Source of the DNA: CAYFXE01 sp964347035
GTDB taxonomy: Bacteria; Acidobacteriota; Aminicenantia; Aminicenantales; Aminicenantaceae
DNA length: 31,385 nucleotides
Assembly: GCA_964347035.1 (NCBI GenBank)
Contig: CAYFXE010000033.1
Span: forward strand, 1 to 31,385
Reading direction: 5' to 3'
Shown: one piece after another, positions 1-7,654 of the stretch
How the letters are laid out: every line of letters begins with the position of its first letter
Numbering within the stretch: position 1 is the stretch's first letter
Notes under the pieces: generated by a model
The model's input: the letters and a program-made list of their open reading frames with translations, nothing else
The model's database searches: none
What the model was told of the DNA's origin: nothing
Position numbers and translations under genes: made by a program

Positions 1-683
1 CAGAGCGATAGTCTACTTCCTTGCCTTCTACCTGCTCTGGTGACATGTATTCCGGCGTTCCGACCATCATCCCGGGGCCTGTTATCCCTTTCGCCTTGAG
101 CGAGCGAGCTATCCCAAAATCCATAATGCGGGGATTGCCCTCCCTGTCAATTATGATGTTGCTTGGTTTTAAATCACGGTGCACTACACCTAATCTATGT
201 GCCTCTGCTAAGCCCTCACACACCTGCTTGGCTATGAAAACAACTTGCCCTTCACTTAATTGCCCCATCATTCCAATCATGCTCTTCAAACTTTTCCCTG
301 GCACATATTCCATGGTGATATAGTGGATCTCTCCCTCTTCACCAAGGTCATACATCTTGCAGACATTTCTGTGGGCAATATTGCGGGCGATTTTCAGCTC
401 GTTTNNNNNNNNNNGGTCTGATGAGTTTTAAGGCTACCTCTTCCTTTATTTTCTTATCGAATACCCTGTAGACCTTCCCCATGCCTCCCTTACCCAGCTC
501 TTCGATAATCTCATACCTGGCAGCAAAAGTTTTTCCCCTGGTTAATTCATCTAGAGTTTTTTCCATAGTTCTGGTGGGAGCCGCAGAGATTTCCTCTAAG
601 GAAGAAAGCGGTGTGCTACAATTACCGCAGTAAAGAGTATCATCGGGATTTTTATACTCACACTTAGGACATTTGATTGTCAC
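1..683 (-). CDS. Zinc-ribbon Ser/Thr protein kinase, N-terminal part (cut by window edge, internal assembly gap)
   Basis: Membrane- or cytosol-associated bacterial Hanks-type kinase; the N-terminal 220-odd residues are visible and the rest lies outside the window. A zinc ribbon comes first (C5, C8, C19, C22: CPKC and CGNC pairs). A linker follows, then the kinase domain: glycine loop GKGGMGKVY, VALK lysine, then a run of N. Past the gap another frame continues with NELKIARNIAHRNV (it carries the helix-C Glu), HRDLKPSN catalytic loop, DFG, and GTPEYMSPEQ activation segment. The two frames therefore belong to one gene broken by an assembly gap. The start is GTG at 683, with AGGTGA just upstream. 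Substrates are unknown. The pattern of zinc ribbon plus this kinase subfamily is common in Aminicenantes, where a TPR or sensor region often follows; that part cannot be seen here. Kinase identity is very secure. Confidence 0.93.
405..414. other. Assembly gap (10 N) inside the kinase gene
   Basis: The flanking reading frames are joined by a gap whose true length must be a multiple of three: the upstream side ends in a split codon starting CC (Pro), and the downstream side resumes one base before the Asn codon of NELK. Ten N does not satisfy this. By comparison with kinase spacing between the VALK lysine and the helix-C Glu, about 12-14 residues (roughly 36-42 bases) are missing. Confidence 0.85.
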
Positions 684-785
684 TGCTCACCTTTTCCCTT
701 GCGGGCAAAAGAATATCAAGGAACGAGTGAGGTGTCTAATTGTGACCATATTACGGCAATCACCCGGGTTCAATTCATTAAGTTT

Positions 786-815
786 TTGACATACACAAAA
801 CATTAAATATATAAA
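786..815 (+). promoter_or_regulatory. Candidate upstream sigma70-type promoter for the DUF362 gene
   Basis: TTGACA at 786-791 and TATAAA at 810-815 with an 18-base spacer (or TATATA at 808-813 with 16). It lies in the 271-base gap between the divergent kinase and DUF362 genes. It would give a leader of about 130 bases. A second candidate lies closer to the gene. Apart from these, the gap holds no recognisable structure. Confidence 0.35.
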
Positions 816-913
816 GACAGGTGAACACTGGCTAGACTAGAAAGAAAAAAAGATTATTACCAGAGAAAAAATGATGTTATCCGCAGGGATTATTAATATT
901 GGAAAGAATGTCA

Positions 914-942
914 TCGACTGGACACAAATTTTCCTTTATAAG
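914..942 (+). promoter_or_regulatory. Candidate start-proximal promoter of the DUF362 gene
   Basis: TCGACT at 914-919, a 17-base spacer, and TATAAG at 937-942, only 12 bases before the ATG at 955. The predicted transcript start would leave a leader of about five bases. This fits the absence of a Shine-Dalgarno sequence before this gene. The -35 box matches consensus at only four positions. Confidence 0.35.
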
Positions 943-954
943 AAATAACCATTC

Positions 955-2130
955 ATGCAAAAACCGAAAGTGGCTCTTGTCAGACTGAAAGATTATGAGC
1001 CCTTTAACGTCATTTATGCCCTCCAGCAGAGCCTAAATCTTCTCGGCGGCCTGGAAAATATTGTAAGACCGGGCTCCTCAGTTTTTGTTAAAATCAACCT
1101 TCTCTCCCCAGAATCACTCCCTGAAAGAGCCATTAACACCCACGCAGCATTTACGAAGGAAGTCTTGCTCCTTTTAAAGGAAATGGATGTCAAAATCACT
1201 GTAGGAGACGATATTCGATCTTGCCAGGAGGATGGATTCCTGGCTTCTGGATACCGTCAGGTATGTGATGAATTAGGAGTGCGAATCGTTAACATCAAAG
1301 AAGCTGGATTCCAGGAAACCGACTGTAAAGGTCAGCTCTTAGAAAAAACTTATATTTCCTCTCTCGTGCTTGAGTCAGACGCTATCATCAACCTTCCAAA
1401 ACTTAAAACCCATTCATTATCTGTTTTTACTGGTGCTATAAAGAATATGTATGGCATCATCCCTCACGGACTTAGACTAAAGTATCATCGTGATTTTCAA
1501 TTGAATGAGATTTTCAGCCAGATACTTGTGGATATCTTTTCATGTGCTCTTCCAATCCTCACGATCATGGATGCGGTCGTGGCCATGGAGGGTGAAGGTC
1601 CCTCATCAGGGACTCCAAGGCATGTTGAGGCTGTCTTGGCCTCCAAAGACGCTGTCGCCTTAGATGCCGTCGCCTCGAAGATTGCCGGTTTTAACCCCCT
1701 GGACATTCCTTCCATCCTTAATGCCCATGAAAGAGGGCTTGGAGTCGGACAAATAGATAAAATCGACGTCGTCGGTGAGATGATCTCTGAGTTTGAAATC
1801 AAAGATTTCAAGCACTCGGCGATTGCTGTCGGGCTTCTCCGCCGAAGGCTTCCGGTTTTCCTGTATGCCTACTTCCAAGACCAACTGGCTTTTACTCCAA
1901 AAATCATACAAAATAAATGTACTGGCTGTTGGGAATGTGTCACCATCTGTCCCCGAGGAGCAGCGAAGAGAAATAAGGACGAAGAATCTGCCTGGATCGA
2001 CACGAACCTATGCATCCATTGTATGTGCTGCCACGAAGTCTGCCGTTTTCAGGCGATAAAGCTCAAACAGAGGCCTTTCGGACACATTTATAGAGGATTA
2101 CATAATTTCTCTCGGCGATTAAGGTCTTAA
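955..2130 (+). CDS. DUF362 domain protein with C-terminal 2x[4Fe-4S] ferredoxin domain
   Basis: A 391-residue iron-sulfur protein. Residues about 40-270 match the DUF362 family (KINLL, NLPKLKTHSLSVFTGAIKNMYG, and a DAVVAMEGEGPSSGTP segment). Residues 322-363 form a bacterial ferredoxin pair: C322/C325/C328/C332 and C353/C356/C359/C363, with an extra Cys at 358. No signal peptide or membrane segment is evident, so it is probably cytoplasmic. DUF362-ferredoxin proteins are widespread in anaerobes; their reaction is not established, and an electron-transfer role is only inferred from the two clusters. It stands alone: the kinase is divergent and the barrel gene convergent, so there is no operon clue. 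There is no clear Shine-Dalgarno sequence before the ATG. The family call is secure, the function unknown. Confidence 0.9.
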   Translation: MQKPKVALVRLKDYEPFNVIYALQQSLNLLGGLENIVRPGSSVFVKINLLSPESLPERAINTHAAFTKEVLLLLKEMDVKITVGDDIRSCQEDGFLASGYRQVCDELGVRIVNIKEAGFQETDCKGQLLEKTYISSLVLESDAIINLPKLKTHSLSVFTGAIKNMYGIIPHGLRLKYHRDFQLNEIFSQILVDIFSCALPILTIMDAVVAMEGEGPSSGTPRHVEAVLASKDAVALDAVASKIAGFNPLDIPSILNAHERGLGVGQIDKIDVVGEMISEFEIKDFKHSAIAVGLLRRRLPVFLYAYFQDQLAFTPKIIQNKCTGCWECVTICPRGAAKRNKDEESAWIDTNLCIHCMCCHEVCRFQAIKLKQRPFGHIYRGLHNFSRRLRS

Positions 2131-2132
2131 AA

Positions 2133-2153
2133 CTAGAGCAGTCTGCTAGCTAG
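2133..2153. other. Small palindrome between convergent genes
   Basis: CTAGAGCAG and CTGCTAGCTAG flank a single T, pairing over nine positions with a two-base bulge. It occupies the 19-base space between the convergent DUF362 and barrel stop codons. It lacks a T tract on either strand, so a terminator role is only a guess. Confidence 0.2.
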
Positions 2154-2785
2154 AAATGATACCTGATTCCCAATCGAATAATTATGGATCTCATATCAAT
2201 AGAAAATTCTTCTCTGGAAACGCCAAAATTCATATCTGAAATGATGGTCTTTCCATCTGGTTTGCTGTATAAATAGACAGTCTCAGCATAAACAGAAGTC
2301 CTTTTCCAGACTCGAATCTGACCTCCCAGACCTCCAAACCAGGCTGGACCATTTTCAACTTTTTGAACCACGGTGATTTCTGGAATCGTGATGATATCTC
2401 CCAGCCAGAAATCATATAATATATAACCATAACCGATGAAAATATAAGGAGCAAATTTTCTTGTTTTTAGTACTTCATGATGAATTGAGACCAGAAATGG
2501 TGTCGCAATCAGTCTGCCTCCATAGAGTTTTTCAGCTGCTTCCTTGACATCGCTTTTCTGGTATCCCAGATCAATGGAAACCTTTATTTTCTGGAATATT
2601 GAATAGCTTAAGCCAAATCCAAATGCGAAGGCTGCATCTATGTTCCCTTCTTTAGGAAAAATCACTCCCCCATTGGCTTGAACACTGAATTTTTGTCCCC
2701 AGACAAAACCTGCGCCAAGTATATGTAAAAGCACGATAACTGAAATAATCTTCTTAATAGCCCGCATCTTTCTAAATTCTTTCAT
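2150..2785 (-). CDS. Putative outer-membrane beta-barrel protein
   Basis: A 211-residue secreted protein of unknown role. Residues 1-30 form a signal peptide: basic start, hydrophobic ISVIVLLHILGAGFVWG, cleavage probably before Gln31. The rest alternates polar and hydrophobic residues with many aromatic and Gly positions (for example YIFIGYGYILYDF, GGLGGQIRVW, SVYAETVYLY) and ends in Phe, as outer-membrane barrel proteins do. The size would suit an eight-stranded OmpA/OmpW-like barrel. The start is supported by AAGGAG at 2791-2796, five bases upstream of the ATG. It is monocistronic, divergent from the M20 peptidase and convergent with the DUF362 gene. The barrel call comes from composition and pattern only. 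If right, it also argues that the host is a diderm. Confidence 0.7.
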   Translation of the reverse strand: MKEFRKMRAIKKIISVIVLLHILGAGFVWGQKFSVQANGGVIFPKEGNIDAAFAFGFGLSYSIFQKIKVSIDLGYQKSDVKEAAEKLYGGRLIATPFLVSIHHEVLKTRKFAPYIFIGYGYILYDFWLGDIITIPEITVVQKVENGPAWFGGLGGQIRVWKRTSVYAETVYLYSKPDGKTIISDMNFGVSREEFSIDMRSIIIRLGIRYHF

Positions 2786-2887
2786 GAAATCTCCTTCAAA
2801 GTCAATTATTTCAAAGAATCTTGCTTCCTTTTCGAATTATCGTTAAATAAGTGATTGAGAGAGTTTCTGAATAAATGCGATGGACAA

Positions 2888-2925
2888 TGAAATTCTTACT
2901 CGTAAGGAATTATTGATGAATTTCA
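2888..2925. other. Nested inverted repeat in the divergent barrel/M20 intergenic region
   Basis: TGAAATTC (2888-2895) and GAATTTCA (2918-2925) are perfect inverted copies around a 22-base centre. That centre contains an overlapping alternative hairpin (AATTCTTAC / GTAAGGAATT). It lies about 45 bases before the M20 start, so it could be an operator or a leader structure. No regulator is recognised. Confidence 0.25.
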
Positions 2926-2970
2926 TCCTCAGCTGTGATACATTAGATAGGCTCGAAAAAAGGAGACGTC

Positions 2971-4101
2971 ATGGATTTTCAGCATTATTTTAAAGCCAGA
3001 CGTGGAGAGATGATCAAACTATTAAAAAAATTGGTGGATTTAGAGTCCCCTTCTTCGGATAAAAAGGCCGTGGATGCATGTACAGCTTTTGCGGCCAAAG
3101 AATTCAGGAAACTCGGTGCCACAGTCACTCGGTTCCCTCAAGAGGACATCGGTGACTTTTTTCTTATCGAATATCCCTCTAAACCACTTAAGAGCCAACA
3201 AGAACAGATACTCCTCCTCACCCATCTTGATACTGTTTGGACCGTGGGGAAAATTAATAAGATGCCGTTTTATGTCTCTGGTGATAAGGTTTTCGGTCCC
3301 GGTGTCTTAGATATGAAGGCAGGTGTCGTGATGGCCATATCCTCTCTAAAAGCCTTGAATGAATTGAATATCACGACAAATCATAAAATCGCTCTGTTCA
3401 TCAATTCAGCCGAGGAGATTCAAAGCGATGCCTCGGTCAAGCTGATCCAAAAACTCTCCAGAAAATCGGCCTATGTCCTCTGCCTAGAACCCTCCCTTCC
3501 TGGGGGAGCCTTGAAAGTTCAAAGGAAAGGTCGGCTCGTTGTTCGCTTGGAGTGTAAGGGAAAAGCCGCCCATGCCGGAAATCCAGAGGAAGGCATAAAT
3601 GCCATTGATGAACTCCTCACTCATCTTCATCAGCTTAAAAAGCTGACAACCCAGCAGACGACCATGAATGTTGGTCTGATTGGAGGAGGAGAAAAAGCCA
3701 ACATCGTGGCTGATCAAAGCTGGGCTGTCTTGGATTTTAGGTTCTGGAAAGGCTCAGATAAAGAAAAAATTATTCGAGCAATTGAAACGTTAAAGCCCAG
3801 GAAATCAGGCGCTCGCATTCGCTATGTTGTCGAGAGTCTTACTCCCCCGATGGAAAAAACACGAGCCTCATCAAACTTCCTATCCAAAGCAAGAAAAATT
3901 GCCGCCTCTCTAGGGATGGAGTTAGAGGCAGGCAAAACTGGAGGAGGATCCGATGCTTCTATCGCCTCGAGCATTGGAGCAGCCACCCTAGACGGATTAG
4001 GGCCAGAGGGCGAGGGGATTCACGCTGAAAATGAACATCTTCTCTTCTCCTCCCTCCTCGCAAGAACTGCTCTTCTCACAGAATTGCTCTGCCAGCTGTG
4101 A
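2971..4101 (+). CDS. M20-family zinc metallopeptidase (carboxypeptidase G2/ArgE/DapE-like)
   Basis: A 376-residue di-zinc hydrolase that removes an amino acid or acyl group from small amide substrates. Visible family marks: H85-x-D87 in THLDTVW, bridging D114 in GPGVLDMKAG, catalytic E148 with metal ligand E149 in SAEEIQ, a dimerisation lid (about 180-290, GKAAHAGNPEEGINAI), TGGGSDAS, and the last His ligand region GIHAENEH (H351 or H356). No signal peptide is seen, so it is probably cytoplasmic. AAAGGAG sits just before the ATG. The arrangement is closest to glutamate carboxypeptidase/CPG2-type M20A members. The exact substrate cannot be told, and DapE or ArgE roles are possible but not favoured without pathway neighbours. 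It is probably transcribed alone; the next gene starts 129 bases later with its own strong ribosome site. Confidence 0.92.
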   Translation: MDFQHYFKARRGEMIKLLKKLVDLESPSSDKKAVDACTAFAAKEFRKLGATVTRFPQEDIGDFFLIEYPSKPLKSQQEQILLLTHLDTVWTVGKINKMPFYVSGDKVFGPGVLDMKAGVVMAISSLKALNELNITTNHKIALFINSAEEIQSDASVKLIQKLSRKSAYVLCLEPSLPGGALKVQRKGRLVVRLECKGKAAHAGNPEEGINAIDELLTHLHQLKKLTTQQTTMNVGLIGGGEKANIVADQSWAVLDFRFWKGSDKEKIIRAIETLKPRKSGARIRYVVESLTPPMEKTRASSNFLSKARKIAASLGMELEAGKTGGGSDASIASSIGAATLDGLGPEGEGIHAENEHLLFSSLLARTALLTELLCQL

Positions 4102-4142
4102 TTGACTGAATTTCCAAATTCTGGTAGTTTTAATAGTTTGAA

Positions 4143-4175
4143 GAAGATTAAATTTTAGAGATAAACCTAATCTTC
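4143..4175. other. Hairpin-forming inverted repeat before the serine operon
   Basis: GAAGATTA (4143-4150) and TAATCTTC (4168-4175) pair perfectly around a 17-base loop. It is 42 bases after the M20 stop and 55 bases before the aminotransferase start. There is no T run, so it is either a weak terminator or a leader structure. A TTGACT box at 4103-4108 lies nearby but has no convincing -10 partner. Confidence 0.25.
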
Positions 4176-4230
4176 GAAAGAGTATAAGCCTCAAAATAAC
4201 ATTATCATAAATACTAAAAGGAGGATTCAT

Positions 4231-5376
4231 ATGATAAAGAAATACTACCTCCTGTCTCCTGGCCCCACCCCAGTCCCTGAAGATGTTCTCTCCGCTGCTG
4301 CTGAGCCGATCATCCACCACCGCACTCCTGAATTTTCAGAAATTTTCATGGACGTTTCAGAGGGCTTGAAATATGTTTTCCAGACAGAACAAGATGTTTT
4401 CGTCCTTACCTCATCTGGGTCAGGTGCCATGGAAACAGCCATCGTCAACACGCTCTCTCCGGGGGATAGAGTGATCTCCCTTAGCGGTGGAAAATTTGGC
4501 GAGCGATGGGGGAATATCTGCCGGGCTTATGGAGTGAATGTCAGAGAGATTGTTCTCGAATGGGGAGATCCCTTTACAAAGGAGCAGCTCGCAGAGGAAC
4601 TGAAGGCCAGCCCAGGAACAAAGGCGGTCCTCACCACCCTTTCAGAGACTTCCTCTGGGACCGTCTATGATATTCAAGGCTATGGTGAACTGTTAGCGGA
4701 TTCTGAGGCTATTCTTGTGGTCGATGGGATTTCAGGCTTAGGAGCCGCGCCCTGTCCGATGGACGAATGGAATGTGGACGTCCTGGTAGCTGGATCCCAA
4801 AAATCCTTCATGATCCCCCCAGGGCTGGCTTACCTTGCTTTCAGCCCTAAGGCCTGGAAGCTTGTGGAAACATCAACCCTGCCTAAATTCTACTTCGATG
4901 CCAAGCAGTACAGAAAAAGCCTCGGAAAAAAAACAACGCCTTGGACGCCGGCTGTTTCTCTCGTCATCCAGCAGAAGAAGGCTCTTGATCTCATAAGATC
5001 TATCGGACTTGAAAAACTCTTCGAGCACCATCGTATTCTGGGTGATGCCACCCGGGCTGGCGTTAAGGCCATCGGGTTGGAACTCCTCTCGAAGAGCCCT
5101 GGAAACATACTGACTGCCATCAAGGTGCCGGCCGGAGTTGACGGACTTCAGCTCGTGAAAACCATGCAGGGCAAATACAGAGCATATATCGCTGGGGGGC
5201 AGGATCCTTACAAAGGAAAAATCTTCCGCATTGCCCACCTGGGATACATGGGCGGTTTCGATATCATCACTGCCTTAACCGCTCTGGAGATGACCTTAGA
5301 CGAATTGGGATATGAATTCGAGCGGGGGAAATCCGTCGAGGCGGCTGAAACCGTTTTGAAGGAGAATTGGGAATGA
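4231..5376 (+). CDS. Class V PLP aminotransferase (serine-pyruvate/alanine-glyoxylate type; likely phosphoserine aminotransferase role)
   Basis: A 381-residue PLP-dependent aminotransferase. Its opening LSPGPTPVPEDVL and the ITHHRTPEF-like IIHHRTPEF segment are typical of the alanine-glyoxylate/serine-pyruvate family. VDGISGLGA holds the PLP-pyridine Asp and AGSQKSFMIPPG the Schiff-base Lys (K191). AAAGGAGG lies seven bases before the ATG. The last codons overlap the serA start (ATGA). Enzymes of this family replace SerC in several anaerobes and archaea, so with serA directly downstream the likely job is 3-phosphohydroxypyruvate to O-phosphoserine, using glutamate or another amino donor. That role is an inference from context. 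Serine-glyoxylate or alanine-glyoxylate transamination are the alternatives. Cytoplasmic; first gene of a four-gene operon. Confidence 0.9.
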   Translation: MIKKYYLLSPGPTPVPEDVLSAAAEPIIHHRTPEFSEIFMDVSEGLKYVFQTEQDVFVLTSSGSGAMETAIVNTLSPGDRVISLSGGKFGERWGNICRAYGVNVREIVLEWGDPFTKEQLAEELKASPGTKAVLTTLSETSSGTVYDIQGYGELLADSEAILVVDGISGLGAAPCPMDEWNVDVLVAGSQKSFMIPPGLAYLAFSPKAWKLVETSTLPKFYFDAKQYRKSLGKKTTPWTPAVSLVIQQKKALDLIRSIGLEKLFEHHRILGDATRAGVKAIGLELLSKSPGNILTAIKVPAGVDGLQLVKTMQGKYRAYIAGGQDPYKGKIFRIAHLGYMGGFDIITALTALEMTLDELGYEFERGKSVEAAETVLKENWE

Positions 5377-6278
5377 AAAAAATACTCGTCGCAGACCCTT
5401 TGAGTCCTGATGCATTTGATAAACTCAAGGAAATTCCAAATTTCGATGTCGCCCTTAAGACGGGGATGGATGAGGCAGAACTTGTCAAAACAATCCCCGA
5501 ATTTCATGTGGCTGTGGTTAGAGGGGCAACAAAGATGACAAAGAATGTTATCGACGCCGCTTCTAACTTGGAGATTATCATCCGGGCCGGTATCGGTTTG
5601 GATAACATTGATCTGGAGGCTTCAAAGGAGAAAGGAATCGAAGTCGCTAACACTCCCGCCGCGACCTCGATATCGGTGGCCGAGCATACGTTCGGATTGA
5701 TGTTGGCCGCAGTTCGTAACCACGGTCCCGCCAACCTTTCAATGAAAGCCCATAAATGGGAAAAAAAGCTTCATTCAGGAACAGAGCTGTACGGAAAAAC
5801 ACTGGGAATCATCGGCTGCGGCCGAATCGGGATGGAAGTGGCCCGCCGTGCTCTCGTCTTCGAGATGAAAGTAGTAGGCTGTGATATTGTCGATGTCAAG
5901 ACAGACCTCGAACTCGATATGTGCTGCCATGATGATGTCCTCTGTCAAGCAGATATCCTCTCCTTTCATCTTCCGTTGACTGAGGAGACAAAACATATGA
6001 TCAGTGATAAAGAATTCGAAAGAATGAAGGATGGGGTGATCATCATCAATGCTTCTCGGGGAGGAATCATTGACGAGAAGGCCTTGCTCAAAGCCCTTGA
6101 ATCGGGAAAAGTCCGAGCAGCAGCTTTAGATGTCTTCGAAAAAGAACCCCCAGACGATTTTGCCCTCATCGATCATCCCAATGTTATCGCGACTCCTCAT
6201 ATCGGCGCTGCAGCCAAGGAGGGACAGAAAAGAGCAGGCCTGGAAGTCGTGAAGATCCTTGAAGAGAGGTATGCTTAG
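5373..6278 (+). CDS. serA: D-3-phosphoglycerate dehydrogenase, short form without ACT domain
   Basis: A 301-residue D-2-hydroxyacid dehydrogenase, expected to oxidise 3-phosphoglycerate with NAD as the first step of serine synthesis. The NAD-binding Rossmann motif GIIGCGRIGMEVA begins near residue 145. The catalytic triad is visible as Arg in NASRGGIID, Glu in DVFEKEP and His in TPHIGAA. The length of about 300 residues shows that the C-terminal ACT/regulatory domains of long SerA are missing, so feedback inhibition by serine is not expected by the usual route. The ATG at 5373 is chosen over an in-frame TTG at 5367 because AAGGAG (5359-5364) is eight bases before it and it forms an ATGA overlap with the aminotransferase stop. 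The neighbours support the serine role. Another hydroxyacid substrate (glyoxylate or hydroxypyruvate) cannot be excluded. Confidence 0.88.
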   Translation: MKKILVADPLSPDAFDKLKEIPNFDVALKTGMDEAELVKTIPEFHVAVVRGATKMTKNVIDAASNLEIIIRAGIGLDNIDLEASKEKGIEVANTPAATSISVAEHTFGLMLAAVRNHGPANLSMKAHKWEKKLHSGTELYGKTLGIIGCGRIGMEVARRALVFEMKVVGCDIVDVKTDLELDMCCHDDVLCQADILSFHLPLTEETKHMISDKEFERMKDGVIIINASRGGIIDEKALLKALESGKVRAAALDVFEKEPPDDFALIDHPNVIATPHIGAAAKEGQKRAGLEVVKILEERYA

Positions 6279-6305
6279 AGAGATTCTCTGAATATTGGAG
6301 GAATA

Positions 6306-7631
6306 ATGGCAGAAATCAGGCCGTTTAAGGGAATTAGATACAATACAAATAAAGTCAAATTAGAGGAGGTTATTACTGAACCCTACGACCGGATTCCTCC
6401 TGCCCTCCAAGAGGATTACTACCGGAGAAACCCGAAGAATTTCGTCCGTATCATCCTGGGCAAAGAGGACGAGCCAGAACATCCAGAAAAAGATAAATAC
6501 AAGAGGTCCCGCATTTACTTGGATGAATGGTTGAAAGAGAACATCCTGATAAGAGAAGACCAGGAGGTATTTTACCTCTACGAGCAGGAATATAGAATCT
6601 TCGGCCAGAAGCTTAAAAGGTTGGGTCTAATAACTCGGGTTAAGCTGGAGGAATTTTCATCCAGGAAAGTTCTTCCTCACGAGAAGACTTTTCCCAAACA
6701 CAAAGTGGATAGACTAAATCTCCTGCGAGCGACCAACACAAACACTGGGCAAATCTTTTTGCTCTACAAAGATGATGATTTGAGGGTTGACAGTGCTGTC
6801 AAGAAGGCTCTCGAAGGATCTGAGATCGGTGCTGAAGTTGTTGATGAGGACGATTTTTCACATAAGTTGTGGATCATTAAAGACAGAGAGGCTATTGAAA
6901 ACATCCAGAAGGCCATGGCGGATAAAGTCTTGATCATCGCCGATGGCCATCATCGATACGAAACATCGCTCAATTTTCAGAAGGAAAAGCTTGCAGAACT
7001 AGGGAGTATCAAAGGAGATGAGCCTTTTAACTATATCATGATGACGCTATTCAGGCTTGACGATCCAGGCCTGGTCATTTTGCCAACCTATCGGTTGGTT
7101 AAAGGGCTGGACAAACTGAATACTGAGAGTTTTAAGGACACGCTCTCTCCGTATTTTGACATTCAAGAGGTAAGCGTTGCAGGTCCAGAAGAAAAAGAAA
7201 CTTTAGCCAAGGTCCAAGACATCGTAAACCGTGAATCTCATACATTTGCTGCTTTTGTGGGGGATTTCGAGAAATATTATCTATTCCAGCTCAAATCTGA
7301 AGGCATGCTTGATAAGGAGATAGACGATGAAAAATCCAAAGAATGGAAACGCTTGGATGTGGCCATCCTCCATTCCCTCATCATAGACAAGCTCCACTCA
7401 CTCTCAACTGCCCCATTTTCTTTGGAGAACAATGTCAGTTATATCCGAAATCTTGAGCGAGGCCTTAAGAAGGTTAGCGATGGCGAATTCCAGATGATTT
7501 TTCTCCTGCGGCCAGCCCAGCTTGACCAGATCAGACAGGTGGTTGAGCAAGGTGAACTCATGCCTCAGAAGTCGACTGATTTTTTCCCTAAACTCAAATC
7601 AGGATTGGTCCTAAACCCATTGGATGAATAA
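6306..7631 (+). CDS. DUF1015 (COG4198) protein; possible serine/phosphoserine-handling enzyme
   Basis: A 441-residue member of the DUF1015 family, whose activity is not established. Seen here: N-terminal RPFKGIRYN and VITEPYDRIPP, and a central IADGHHRYETSLNF (D213-G-H-H-R217). The latter looks like the DGxHR nucleotide-binding motif of ParB/sulfiredoxin-fold proteins, the fold used by the archaeal free-serine kinase SerK and by SbnI. It has no signal peptide or membrane segment. It follows serA by 27 bases with TTGGAGG before its ATG and precedes the cysteine desulfurase, so it is surely co-transcribed with serine genes. No serB phosphatase is in this window. DUF1015 may therefore interconvert serine and phosphoserine; that is a hypothesis from motif and neighbourhood only. 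The family assignment itself is firm. Confidence 0.88.
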   Translation: MAEIRPFKGIRYNTNKVKLEEVITEPYDRIPPALQEDYYRRNPKNFVRIILGKEDEPEHPEKDKYKRSRIYLDEWLKENILIREDQEVFYLYEQEYRIFGQKLKRLGLITRVKLEEFSSRKVLPHEKTFPKHKVDRLNLLRATNTNTGQIFLLYKDDDLRVDSAVKKALEGSEIGAEVVDEDDFSHKLWIIKDREAIENIQKAMADKVLIIADGHHRYETSLNFQKEKLAELGSIKGDEPFNYIMMTLFRLDDPGLVILPTYRLVKGLDKLNTESFKDTLSPYFDIQEVSVAGPEEKETLAKVQDIVNRESHTFAAFVGDFEKYYLFQLKSEGMLDKEIDDEKSKEWKRLDVAILHSLIIDKLHSLSTAPFSLENNVSYIRNLERGLKKVSDGEFQMIFLLRPAQLDQIRQVVEQGELMPQKSTDFFPKLKSGLVLNPLDE

Positions 7632-7654
7632 ATCCTTTCTTAAAAGGTGATGAA

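Noticed and set aside
348..683. Kinase as a frameshifted pseudogene
   Set aside because: All kinase motifs continue past the N run; the frame change is fully explained by an arbitrary gap length.
4103..4126. Promoter TTGACT with TAGTTT before the aminotransferase operon
   Set aside because: The -35 is good but the -10 matches at only three positions and would leave an untypical 100-base leader; not enough to call.
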